Assembly (NCBI GenBank): GCA_023666645.1
Contig: JAMPBP010000001.1
Coordinates: 541,050 to 605,049 of the forward strand
DNA length: 64,000 bases
Direction of reading: 5' to 3'
Source of the DNA: Clostridiales bacterium
GTDB taxonomy: Bacteria > Bacteroidota > Bacteroidia > Bacteroidales > Muribaculaceae
Position numbers and translations under genes: made by a program. Positions 18,030 to 27,216 of this stretch are shown here, in pieces. The notes beneath the pieces were generated by a model, which worked only from the letters and a program-made list of their open reading frames with translations, had not been told where the DNA came from and made no database searches. Position 1 is the first letter of the stretch; each line of letters opens with the position of its first letter.

Positions 18030-21000
18030 TTATAGAATTAATAATCTTTTTGTCGCTGATTGTATCACCGAGCCGGCACGAGCACCTGTAATGCGGTAGA
18101 GGTAGAGCCCCTTGCCGGGAGTGAGGCTGATGGATTGAGTGTAATCACCGCCATTTCCACCGTTGTCGGGAAGGGCAACGCGCTGAAGCTGACGGCCCGA
18201 CATATCATATATCTCCAGGGCGAGATGTGTCGACCCCGCGGGCACACTGTAGCTTACACTGCCCGCTCCGTTGGAGGGGTTGGGGGTGATACCGTGCAGT
18301 TGGATTGCATGGTCGGTGACCGCCATGTAGACATTGTCAACCCCGGCTTCATCCTTGGCATGACCAAAGAGGGCAAACTCATATATGCGTGCCGTGTTGC
18401 CGCCATTCTGTTCGCCGGCCTTGACCTGCAGGCGGAATCGGCGGGCGGTGACAGGATTCACGGTTACCGACAGATAGTTGTCGCTGTTGGCGGTGACTGT
18501 CGAGATATTCTTCCAGCTGCCGTTGTCGTAATACTGCACGTTAAAGTCGCGGGTGATCATATCGGTGCTCTCGATGGCTGCATTGAGCATTGCCCAACGG
18601 TTCACCACCACCTCATTCCTGAAACTGTATTCAATCCATGAGTTGGCCGCTGTCGAGCACCATTTGGTGCCTATCTCGCCATCATTGGCCAGGGCAGGCT
18701 TCTCATTGGAATTGGTATAGGCGTTGGCACTGATATTGTCGGGTATAAGCCGACCGGTAGTGAAGTCTACCTTATTGGAGAAATATTCGGCCTGGGGATA
18801 GGTGTAGACATCTGATGCGACACGCACATCGTCATGGTCGTTGTCACTTAGTGTAGCCGCGATGAGGTACAACCCCTTGGAATCGGGCAATGTAATCTCG
18901 TCGACACCCTCAGGAAGAGTCAGACAATAGACGTATATATATATATATGAGAATGTTACGTCTGCACCTTTAGCAACATCATGGCAATGGGTGGCAGTGA
19001 AAGCGACTTCGTCGCGACGATACTCGGCTCCGAAATTGAAAGCTGTCTTGGCTTGACCTACAAAACCACCGTAATAGGGAACCTTGAGGTCAACAGTCTC
19101 ATCGCCTAACTTAAACGGAGCCTCGCTGCCCTCTTTCTCGGTAGAGAGGGCAAGGATATAGAGTTTGGAACCCTCGCTGCGGTCGAGCGTGATGGTCTGG
19201 CCATGACAGCTCAGGGCATTCCTGGCACCCTTGGCACGGCTGCCGATATTAAAGCTGATGTCGCCAACCATGAGTTGATCGCTGAGAAGTTCGGCAGGGA
19301 AAGCCTTAGCTATACCGGTGGTAACATCCTTGATGGCATCGTGTCCGCTCATCATGTCGGTATCATAGTCGAGAGCGACAGGGGTCGATGATGGGAGCGA
19401 GGTCTCAACCTGCCCGGCAGGAGATGCAAGGGTAACGGCAAAGGTCTTGGGTTGATAACGGCCAATGGCAAATGCCATAGTGGAGCCATCGGTAACCACC
19501 GATGAAGCCTCGGGGAGTTCCTCCTCAAGACCGTTGACCTCGCGCACGCTTGTGATTGCAGCAGGGAACTCTACCCTGACATCGTTATGGTCCTTGCCGG
19601 TGAGTTCGTAAACGCGCACAATATATTCATCGCTGAGTTCGGCTTTCTTGAGAGCTTTTACCGCAACCTCGTCGGTGTTGAGACTTGCAAATGAGAAACT
19701 CTTTCCCATCGTTCCCTCATGTTTGGGTGCCACGAAAGCCATAAGCGGCTGGTTGACCATTGCAGCCTGTTGCTGGGTAGCAGCGCCCCACTGTCCGCGG
19801 TGGGGGAAGAAGGCGACCGTGAAGTGATGGTCGCCCAAGTCCTGCAGCTGCTGGTGGGAATAATTGGTAGCGCGGGGGGTGTGTATCAACGACAGACGAA
19901 GTGTGCCAGCCTGCGGCATATCCCAACCATACTTGCAATCATTTATCACTGAGACACCGTCACCATAGGAGGTGGCCATGTCGGCCCACTGATGACCCTG
20001 CACCTCATAGAGGTCGGAGGTTCTCACACCTCGCTTGATAGTGCCGAGCGAGAGGTCGTAGGTAGCCTCGGAAACGCCCGAACGCAAAGAGAGGTTGAGC
20101 TTGAGCAAGGTGTTGCGTGTGTTCCAGTCAACTTCGTTGACCATGTCGACACGGTCATTGAGTGCGTTGACCATTATATAATGTATAAAGGAACTCCCAT
20201 TTTTGGAACGTGTGACACGGAATGACTTGCGCAGCGGACCATCCTCAGCCACCTGTATGTCGACATTCTCATCGACCGTCGCCACCGGGGTGCCGGTAAC
20301 GGTGCTGTAGGTAATTTCCCATGCAGGCCAGCTGTTGGAAGTGTCATCAAGCATTACCATCGAGGGGTAACCCATGAGCAGGCGCTTGTTGACAAGGTCA
20401 TAGATGTTGCAGTCACCTTTTTTATCAATGGAGTAACGGTAATTGCCATTGACAATTTGCCGTGCCTCTTTGTCGAGTGTGAGATTGGAGGTGAGAGTGC
20501 ACTTCTCGCCCGGACGAACATCATAGACTGCATATCCGAGTGAGGGGACTGTAGCTGCGAAAGCTATTGTTGCGATACCCGAGGCGGCATCATAGCCGGC
20601 GACCTGGGTAAGCACTTCCTGTCCATCGGGACCTACCACCTTAACATCGTCAGGTCGCGAGGCACACTCTATCTGTGCCTCGGCGACATCTGTACGAACG
20701 AACGATAAAGGATTATATAAAACTATTGGAATACCTTCAACACGTGTATCAAGGGCAGCTATCATGGCTCCGGCTGCATTGACGAAAGCGTCGCCAAATG
20801 TCTTGTTGGCCAATGCATACTCATTCTGCGACCAAATATAGGCTTTGGGTATCGAGGTACCGGTGATACCGTCATGATGAGCCTGCCACAGATTGTTCAT
20901 CCAGGCAGTGCGCAGCTCCTCTGCAGGATAATCGGCAACACCGAGCCACCGGGCTGCAACCGAGGCTTTCTCAGCGGCATCGGCAAGGAGCTCATTACGG

Positions 21001-22004
21001 CGGTTCCAGCGTTTCAGCACAGCCTGTGAGGTATATGAGCCCACGCCATGTATGCGCATGGGAAGTTCATCGTCATGAACCATATATTTGTCATTCCTGT
21101 GTTTGGCAAGAAATTCGAACACCTCGTCGGGAGTGGACAGCTTCACTTTCACAGGTCCCCGGGAAGCCACACTGTAGTTAAGCCAATAGGGGGTGTTCTC
21201 ACCGTCAGAATTGGCACGGTCATGAAGTCCGCCTCCATGGTCGCTGCGAGGACCTACATAACGCACCTCGGCCGGGCACCCATATTTGCTGAGATTATCG
21301 GATATGATGCGCTCCATGCCGGCATCGTTGGCCATATCCTTGTTATACTCCTCGTGGGCATCATAGGCATGTGGTTTATAGACGGCATATATCTGCGAGC
21401 CATCGACACCCTGCCATATGCCGAACGGGGGCAGCCTGTCATATATGGCCGATCCCCAGCTGAGTTTCTGGGAATGGAAGCCTGTCATGCCGCAATGGGC
21501 AGCCAGCGAAGGGAGTGCATAGGAGAAACCGAAGCAATCGGGGAGCATGATGTCATGTCCACCACGCACGCCAAACTCATTCTTGAAGAATACCGAACCA
21601 TAGAGCCAGTTGCGCATAATCGATTCGGCCGACGAAACCATAACATCATTGGCATCGACACTGCATCCCGACACATTCCAGCGGCCTGAGTCGATATAGG
21701 CTTGCAGACGGGCATACTGCGACGGATAATATTCCTTCATCCACTTGTAGCGTATCGCTCCCTCAAAGTTGAAGCGGAAGTTAGGGTATTTATCAAGTAG
21801 AGCAATATTCTCATTGAGGGTGTTCTTGAGATACTCGTCGATCGTAGTAACGACATCCCAGTTCCATTGCGTGTCAAGATGGGAATCGGGGATGAAAAGG
21901 AGAGTCTTCTCATCAGCCTGTCCTGATGCCGCTATGCACGTCATCAGAACTAACGCTAAACTTATCCTACGATTCAGTTTTTTCATGATATTGAATGGCT
22001 TCAA
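18030..22004 (-). CDS. GH38 alpha-mannosidase with F5/8 (CBM32-like) and T9SS domains
   Basis: A 1324-residue enzyme. The signal peptide is about 1-30. The GH38 catalytic domain has zinc ligands His42 and Asp44 in SHLDTQWNWD, nucleophile Asp156 in LPDCFGF, and a later zinc His in QAHHDGITGTS. The all-beta GH38 middle and C-terminal domains follow. A discoidin/F5/8 module (about 1090-1220) begins near NEKPALANDGEIGTKWC, and a classic type A sorting domain (TPNPSNG ... YDMSGRQLQ ... GKGLYLYRI) ends the protein. It is the first gene of the left arm and has a promoter at 22039-22046. An in-frame (TA)7 tract at 18934-18948 encodes YIYIY. The start could also be the ATG at 21986 (MKKLNRR). Confidence 0.93.
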   Translation of the reverse strand: MKPFNIMKKLNRRISLALVLMTCIAASGQADEKTLLFIPDSHLDTQWNWDVVTTIDEYLKNTLNENIALLDKYPNFRFNFEGAIRYKWMKEYYPSQYARLQAYIDSGRWNVSGCSVDANDVMVSSAESIMRNWLYGSVFFKNEFGVRGGHDIMLPDCFGFSYALPSLAAHCGMTGFHSQKLSWGSAIYDRLPPFGIWQGVDGSQIYAVYKPHAYDAHEEYNKDMANDAGMERIISDNLSKYGCPAEVRYVGPRSDHGGGLHDRANSDGENTPYWLNYSVASRGPVKVKLSTPDEVFEFLAKHRNDKYMVHDDELPMRIHGVGSYTSQAVLKRWNRRNELLADAAEKASVAARWLGVADYPAEELRTAWMNNLWQAHHDGITGTSIPKAYIWSQNEYALANKTFGDAFVNAAGAMIAALDTRVEGIPIVLYNPLSFVRTDVAEAQIECASRPDDVKVVGPDGQEVLTQVAGYDAASGIATIAFAATVPSLGYAVYDVRPGEKCTLTSNLTLDKEARQIVNGNYRYSIDKKGDCNIYDLVNKRLLMGYPSMVMLDDTSNSWPAWEITYSTVTGTPVATVDENVDIQVAEDGPLRKSFRVTRSKNGSSFIHYIMVNALNDRVDMVNEVDWNTRNTLLKLNLSLRSGVSEATYDLSLGTIKRGVRTSDLYEVQGHQWADMATSYGDGVSVINDCKYGWDMPQAGTLRLSLIHTPRATNYSHQQLQDLGDHHFTVAFFPHRGQWGAATQQQAAMVNQPLMAFVAPKHEGTMGKSFSFASLNTDEVAVKALKKAELSDEYIVRVYELTGKDHNDVRVEFPAAITSVREVNGLEEELPEASSVVTDGSTMAFAIGRYQPKTFAVTLASPAGQVETSLPSSTPVALDYDTDMMSGHDAIKDVTTGIAKAFPAELLSDQLMVGDISFNIGSRAKGARNALSCHGQTITLDRSEGSKLYILALSTEKEGSEAPFKLGDETVDLKVPYYGGFVGQAKTAFNFGAEYRRDEVAFTATHCHDVAKGADVTFSYIYIYVYCLTLPEGVDEITLPDSKGLYLIAATLSDNDHDDVRVASDVYTYPQAEYFSNKVDFTTGRLIPDNISANAYTNSNEKPALANDGEIGTKWCSTAANSWIEYSFRNEVVVNRWAMLNAAIESTDMITRDFNVQYYDNGSWKNISTVTANSDNYLSVTVNPVTARRFRLQVKAGEQNGGNTARIYEFALFGHAKDEAGVDNVYMAVTDHAIQLHGITPNPSNGAGSVSYSVPAGSTHLALEIYDMSGRQLQRVALPDNGGNGGDYTQSISLTPGKGLYLYRITGARAGSVIQSATKRLLIL
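18934..18948. repeat. (TA)7 dinucleotide tract inside the GH38 gene
   Basis: A run of 15 alternating T/A bases lies inside the coding sequence and encodes YIYIY. The paralogous GH38 at 35081-38704 has FTYMYAIPV at this place and is about two residues shorter, which fits expansion of the tract. A 2-base slip would shift the frame upstream of the sorting domain. Confidence 0.7.
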
Positions 22005-22612
22005 TGAAATTTGAGTTGGTTGTTAAAATTTCTGATGTCAAAGTTAACTTAAAAGGTCTTTAGCCTATTTCATAATAGTGTCATATATATACTGAATATT
22101 GCCAAATTGCCAAATTTTAACAATTGACACATATCAGTACATTTTTGTCGCATATCATGACTTTCCAAAACTCGGTTTTGACCGACTTTTTCCACACTAT
22201 TGCGACAATAACGACCTATATTAACCCTTTTCAACACAAAGATACAGATAAAATTTCAATAACGCTCACAGGAATAATATTTCAACTTTCCAAAAGAAGA
22301 TGCGAGAAAAATCGCATTTAACATTGCAACACATCACATTACACAACACATCGACATCAACATTCCACCTACGAACCATTCAGAACAAGCCATAAAAAGG
22401 AGCTTTTATTATTTTTAACTATCTTTCATTGTGGTTGTCAATGATTATGACGAATTTTGTATCTATGATTTCAGAATAAAACACCAAACACGGTGATTTG
22501 TCATAAAAACCGCCTCATATACAATTCCACGATAATGTTATACATTATTTAATATAGCAAAAAAACACAAAAACAGAGGTCGTCAAGGATAACTACACAG
22601 AATCAAAACAAA
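22005..22612. promoter_or_regulatory. Divergent PUL regulatory region
   Basis: This AT-rich, gene-free 608-base stretch separates the two PUL arms. It should hold the promoters for the GH38 gene (minus) and the hybrid sensor gene (plus), and the binding sites of the sensor's AraC-type output domain. I see a good -7 element for the minus arm at 22039-22046. I also see a tandem direct repeat TTGCCAAA-TTGCCAAA at 22099-22114, upstream of that promoter, which is a candidate activator site. I found no convincing TAnnTTTG element for the plus-strand gene. Confidence 0.5.
22039..22046 (-). promoter_or_regulatory. -7 promoter element (TAACTTTG) of the left PUL arm
   Basis: On the minus strand this reads TAACTTTG, a perfect match to the Bacteroidales -7 consensus TAnnTTTG. 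It lies 35 bases before the GH38 start codon. No clear TTTG -33 box stands about 20 bases upstream, which is common for activator-dependent PUL promoters. Confidence 0.5.
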
Positions 22613-25600
22613 ATGAATGACTGTCTCAAAAATCAATCGGAACATCAAGCATGCCCATGCCATGAATTGCTGAAAGCAATAGGACGGCTCGCATGTGTGA
22701 TAGCAGCGGTAGGCATCATCGGCGCAGGGAAAATCTGTGCCGCTCCCCACGACATATACAGAGCGACGAATATAGAATCCCTGTCCAACAACTCTGTCCT
22801 GATGATGCATCAGGATGACACCGGACTCCTGTGGCTCGGCACCTACGACGGGCTGAACCGCTACGATGGAAAGTCAATGCGCGTGTTCCGACATGAATTT
22901 GACAACCCCAACTCACTATCGGGCAATGTGATCAACGAACTGCATAAAGCTGAGAAGGGATACCTGTGGGTGCTCACGACAATGGGACTCGATAAGTTCT
23001 CGACCGACGAGCTTTACACTACAGAGCATTATACCGAGATACGTGGCGGACGCAACGCATTGTTCAGCGATACCATGGGACATGCATTCTCCATTTCGCC
23101 CGACAATGAATTCAGCTATTACGACCCGACAACCAAACAGTTCCACACATGCGACAAGCCGGCGGAAGTTGGCACCTTGGGGTTCTGCCTGGGAGGAATT
23201 ACCGAAAATAACACCCTATGGCTTTTCCCGAGAACCGACTTTGCATGGAAAATCCATTTCGATTTCTCAGAGGGATATTCACCCGAACAAGCAAGCATAC
23301 GCTGGCAGAAAGTAAAACTGGGCCAGAACAGCATAAAAGAAGTATTCAAGACCGAGGGAGGCTTCTATCTCCTGTGCGAGAACGGGAATCTTATCCTTTA
23401 CGACGAGATATCACTCAACACGCAGCTCATCACCAACATAAGGAATGAGATGAATCATTATGGCAAGATTTCAAGCATAGTGAGATATGGCGATGACATT
23501 ATGGTAAGCTTCTCAGGCAACGGCATCATGAGACTGAACTCCGACGAAGGATACAACCCCGAAATGCTCTTCACCGAGGTTGGTGTATTCAATATGATGC
23601 ACGACAGAAGGCAACCATTGGTATGGATAGCCACCGATGGTCGAGGACTATATAAAATGTGCAATATCGACAGCCGATACAAGTCAATCCACTCATCTCA
23701 AATTCCGAATCTCACCAAACCGATACGCACATTTTTCACCGACTCCCACAAAAATCTGTGGGTAGGTACAAAAGGTGACGGCCTCATCATTCTCGAAGAC
23801 TACCCCACCCTGCCACCCGAAGGAACTATCCCATCAGACCGCATAACAAGATATGGAGTCCACCCGGGCAAAGAGGGCGACTTGACTACCAATCAAATAT
23901 TTGTAATCAGAGAAAGCCGATTCTATCCCGGACGAATATGGATCGCAGGACAAGGACCAGGCATATCGTATATGAATAGAAACAATGGCAGGATCGAGAA
24001 TCTCTACGGCGAAAGCATTGTCGATGTACATGACTTCTTTGAAGAAAGCGACAGTGTGCTGTGGCTGGCATCTACAACCCGCGGCCTCATCAAAGTAACC
24101 ACCAACGGTTCCAACGAAGTACTCAAAACAGAAAAAATCACATTCAAGCGTGACAAGTTTTTCTGCGACGAGATTTACTCGCTCGTCTACGATGGCAACA
24201 ACGGCCTGTACATAGGGTGCAGAGGCGGCATAGGCATTATCCACATGGACTTAGAGACATGCCAATACAATACACTCGATGCTGTCAATGACCGCATTCC
24301 GGGCATGGGCGACATCATAAGCCTTGCTTACTCAGGCGACGGGACATTATATTTCGGTGCGAGCATAGGTGGCGGCATCGTTGACTGCCGGGACGCTGAA
24401 AATCCACGACTCGTTAAAGTACTGACCAATAAGGATGGCCTTGTCAACGATATGGTACACTCGATCATACCCACCGCCAACGGTGATATCTGGTTAAGCA
24501 CCAACAAAGGAATAACCCGATACAATACAAACACCGCCATACTCCACAACACAAGCCATATAGCAGGTGACATATATGAATTCTGCGACAACTCGGGCTA
24601 TATCTCCCCTCAAAACGGAGATGTGATATTCGGAGCGCTCAACGGTATCGTATGCGTGAGATCCGACACCAAAAAGAATCATGGGAATGATGATTTTACG
24701 GCCAATATCGTATTCACAGGAATGACAGTCAACGGTTCCGACCGGTTCACGTCGCCCGACGACCTTGTCAATGGGCTCACATTCAACTATGACGAAGATG
24801 TGATAAACCTCACATTTGCCGCACTCGACTATATACAAGGTGACTACATAAACTATTGGTACAAACTCGAGGGGTATAATGACAAGTGGGTCAACCTCGG
24901 CACTACCCCCACGGTGACACTGACCAATCTGCCTGCCGGGAATTACACACTCGCAGTAAAATACGAGACCGACGGAGAAAAAAACGACACCGAGGAGTTC
25001 ATACTCCCAATAAAAATAGCCTCGCCATGGTATGCCTCAGGGACGAGCTACCTCCTGTATGCGCTCACATTCATCCTCTTCATCTCATTGATAACCTACC
25101 GCTCACGAGCCATATACAATCATAAGAAGCAAGAACTCGAACGTCAAATCTACGCCAAGGAGCAGGAACGTGTATTTGCCGACCGCAAAGCATTCTTCAC
25201 AAACATCACCCACGAATTCTGTTCCCCGCTCACAATCATAATGGGCATCTGTGACACACTGAACAAACAAGGTGAGACCAACGCCGACAAAACCTTGAAA
25301 CCATATATCGACACCTTATATCGCAACTCAAAACACCTCAACGATTTGGTACAAGAGATACTCGATGTGAGATATATGGACGATGAGAACCTCGTGAGAC
25401 TCGACATACAGCCCATCGCTCTTGAGAACATATTCAAACGATGGATAAATGTATATGAAGAAATCGCACGACAAAACGATATAGAATTCACTATCGAGAT
25501 CGACCAGCCCGACCTGAGATGGAACACCGATGTGTCATGTCTGAGCAAGATAATCACAAACCTCATGTCCAATGCCTTCAAATACACCCCAATAGGAGGT

Positions 25601-26716
25601 AAGGTAAAAGTATCGGCAAAACTCACGCCCGAGGGTTGTCTCAAGTTTGAATTCTACAATACCGGGCAGGGAATCTCAGAGGAAAACCGCCAACAGTTAT
25701 TCAACAAATATGCCGTCTTCAACAATCTGGACTCCAACAGCTACCGGGACATATCATCCAGACATGGACTGGGACTGTTCATATCCCACGAAATGGCCGT
25801 GAAACTCGATGCCACCATAGATGTCGACAGCGTAGAGGGAGAATATGTAAGCTTCATTGTCACATTCCCACACCTTGATGTGAGAAAAACCCATGCCAAC
25901 GTTGAATCGGACATTACATTAAACACCAACAATGCACATAATTATGACAACAAGCCACATATTCTTGTCGTTGACGACAACCCCGACATCCTCTGGCTTC
26001 TATCCAATATTCTGGCCAAGGAATATGTGGTGACACTGGCAAAGAACGGCTCCGAGGCCCGACAGATGCTCGAACGTCAGACCCCCTCCCTAATCATAAC
26101 CGATATAATGATGCCCGATGAAAGCGGCATTGAATTCATCAAATTCGTACGTAAGAATAAATTCACCCAGCATCTACCTGTAATCATTCTGACGGCAAAG
26201 ATTTCGGAAGAGGACAAAATCGAGGGATTCAACGATGGAGCCGACGCCTATGTCACCAAGCCGTTCAACAGCGACTTCCTCAAGACCCTGGTAGCACGAC
26301 TGCTCGAACGCAAGAATTCCGATAAGGACTACTACCGCTCCCCCATGAGCTCAATCAGCCTCGAGAGCGGCATGGAAATCTCAGACGAGGGAAAACAGTT
26401 CTTCGAAAACATGCGTAAATATATATGTGACAACTTTGACGACGAGACAAAACTCACACCCGATGCCATAGCAAAGGCTATGAGTGTCGACATACGCACA
26501 CTCTACCGCCGGTTCAAGAAACATACCCCATACACTCCCACAGAATTTGTCAAGAGAATCCGCTTCTCATATGCCGCCAACCTAATCATCACAACCGACC
26601 TTACGGTGCAAGAGATAATCTTCAGGATAGGCATGAGCAACAAGACATCATTCTATGCCGATTTCAAAAAGATATATGGCATGACACCCAAGGAATATCG
26701 CAACTCCAAGCATTAA
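22613..26716 (+). CDS. Hybrid two-component system sensor/regulator (HTCS) of the PUL
   Basis: A 1367-residue one-protein signalling system. It comprises a signal peptide or N-terminal anchor (about 20-45), a periplasmic sensor of two Reg_prop beta-propellers (about 45-710), a Y_Y_Y domain (about 720-790) and a membrane helix (about 812-832). The HisKA domain carries phospho-acceptor His867 in FFTNITHEFCSPLT, and the HATPase shows NLMSNAFKYTP and HGLGLFISHEMA. The receiver domain has Asp1164 in ITDIMMPD and Lys in TKPF, and an AraC DNA-binding domain ends the protein (about 1264-1367). HTCS proteins bind an oligosaccharide breakdown product in the periplasm and switch on their own PUL; here that should be a manno-oligosaccharide. 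The H-box is unusual: HEFCSP in place of the common HE(L/F)RTP. Confidence 0.95.
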   Translation: MNDCLKNQSEHQACPCHELLKAIGRLACVIAAVGIIGAGKICAAPHDIYRATNIESLSNNSVLMMHQDDTGLLWLGTYDGLNRYDGKSMRVFRHEFDNPNSLSGNVINELHKAEKGYLWVLTTMGLDKFSTDELYTTEHYTEIRGGRNALFSDTMGHAFSISPDNEFSYYDPTTKQFHTCDKPAEVGTLGFCLGGITENNTLWLFPRTDFAWKIHFDFSEGYSPEQASIRWQKVKLGQNSIKEVFKTEGGFYLLCENGNLILYDEISLNTQLITNIRNEMNHYGKISSIVRYGDDIMVSFSGNGIMRLNSDEGYNPEMLFTEVGVFNMMHDRRQPLVWIATDGRGLYKMCNIDSRYKSIHSSQIPNLTKPIRTFFTDSHKNLWVGTKGDGLIILEDYPTLPPEGTIPSDRITRYGVHPGKEGDLTTNQIFVIRESRFYPGRIWIAGQGPGISYMNRNNGRIENLYGESIVDVHDFFEESDSVLWLASTTRGLIKVTTNGSNEVLKTEKITFKRDKFFCDEIYSLVYDGNNGLYIGCRGGIGIIHMDLETCQYNTLDAVNDRIPGMGDIISLAYSGDGTLYFGASIGGGIVDCRDAENPRLVKVLTNKDGLVNDMVHSIIPTANGDIWLSTNKGITRYNTNTAILHNTSHIAGDIYEFCDNSGYISPQNGDVIFGALNGIVCVRSDTKKNHGNDDFTANIVFTGMTVNGSDRFTSPDDLVNGLTFNYDEDVINLTFAALDYIQGDYINYWYKLEGYNDKWVNLGTTPTVTLTNLPAGNYTLAVKYETDGEKNDTEEFILPIKIASPWYASGTSYLLYALTFILFISLITYRSRAIYNHKKQELERQIYAKEQERVFADRKAFFTNITHEFCSPLTIIMGICDTLNKQGETNADKTLKPYIDTLYRNSKHLNDLVQEILDVRYMDDENLVRLDIQPIALENIFKRWINVYEEIARQNDIEFTIEIDQPDLRWNTDVSCLSKIITNLMSNAFKYTPIGGKVKVSAKLTPEGCLKFEFYNTGQGISEENRQQLFNKYAVFNNLDSNSYRDISSRHGLGLFISHEMAVKLDATIDVDSVEGEYVSFIVTFPHLDVRKTHANVESDITLNTNNAHNYDNKPHILVVDDNPDILWLLSNILAKEYVVTLAKNGSEARQMLERQTPSLIITDIMMPDESGIEFIKFVRKNKFTQHLPVIILTAKISEEDKIEGFNDGADAYVTKPFNSDFLKTLVARLLERKNSDKDYYRSPMSSISLESGMEISDEGKQFFENMRKYICDNFDDETKLTPDAIAKAMSVDIRTLYRRFKKHTPYTPTEFVKRIRFSYAANLIITTDLTVQEIIFRIGMSNKTSFYADFKKIYGMTPKEYRNSKH

Positions 26717-26733
26717 CCTGCAATTAATCCCTA

Positions 26734-26797
26734 AGAGCCTGTCTCATAAAATCACGTGGCCGAGGGGGCGGGTATGTGATTTTATGAGACAGGCTCT
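26734..26797. repeat. Perfect 22-bp inverted repeat, MITE-like
   Basis: Arms 26734-26755 and 26776-26797 are exact reverse complements (AGAGCCTGTCTCATAAAATC and two further bases), around a 20-base G-rich loop. It lies 17 bases after the sensor gene stop. No T-run follows, so it is not a typical intrinsic terminator, though a hairpin this strong may still stop transcription. The AGAGCCTGT ends recur at 62020 and, degenerate, at the window start, suggesting a small mobile or dispersed element. Confidence 0.75.
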
Positions 26798-26822
26798 AAT
26801 ATGCAATTGGAGAAACCGCAAT

Positions 26823-26930
26823 CCGGAACCGCACTTATCCCGGCTTGCGGTTACAAGAAATAACCAAACCATTCTACACAAGCTGATTAAAACAGCCAAC
26901 CGGAACCGTACTTATCCCGACTTGCTGCGG
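26823..26930. repeat. Pair of direct repeats, CCGGAACCG unit
   Basis: CCGGAACCGCACTTATCCCG at 26823 and CCGGAACCGTACTTATCCCG at 26900 share almost all bases over about 26 positions, and the copies are 77 bases apart. A degenerate relative (CATCCGGTACCGTAAGCC) lies near 48181. Function is unknown. Confidence 0.6.
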
Positions 26931-27216
26931 CCGGGAGCAAATAAACATTTCCTTTACAAGCGCTTACCAACAGGTAGTATCGCCGCAAGCCTCCCGGCTT
27001 GCGGCTCCGGTTTACTATGGCCACAGCTTAGAGTCTGTCATTATACAATACTTTTTATGTCATTAATAACGACACTTTGCAAAATACGGAAATTTGTCAC
27101 TATTCATAACAGCTATTACGCAAAACAGCACTTTTATATAATATTAATGAGGTAAATTAGCGTCAAAATCCCAAGGAATCAACAATCAATCATCACAAAA
27201 TAATCTCAAGTAAAGC

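Larger units (their letters stand above)
26717..27216. other. 500-base intergenic region with repeats before the GH92 genes
   Basis: There is no gene here. It contains the perfect inverted repeat at 26734-26797 and two near-identical direct copies of a 26-base unit starting CCGGAACCG (26823 and 26900). An imperfect palindrome GCCGCAAGCC-tccc-GGCTTGCGGC (26981 on) and an AT-rich stretch leading into the first GH92 gene follow. An open frame across 26784-27155 is made of these repeats and is not credible as a gene. The AT-rich 27040-27216 probably holds the promoter of the GH92 cluster, but I see no clean TAnnTTTG. Confidence 0.5.

Noticed and set aside
26784..27155. 123-codon plus-strand frame between the sensor and first GH92 gene
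   Set aside because: It begins inside the perfect inverted repeat and runs through the direct repeats; its composition is not protein-like and it has no start signal.
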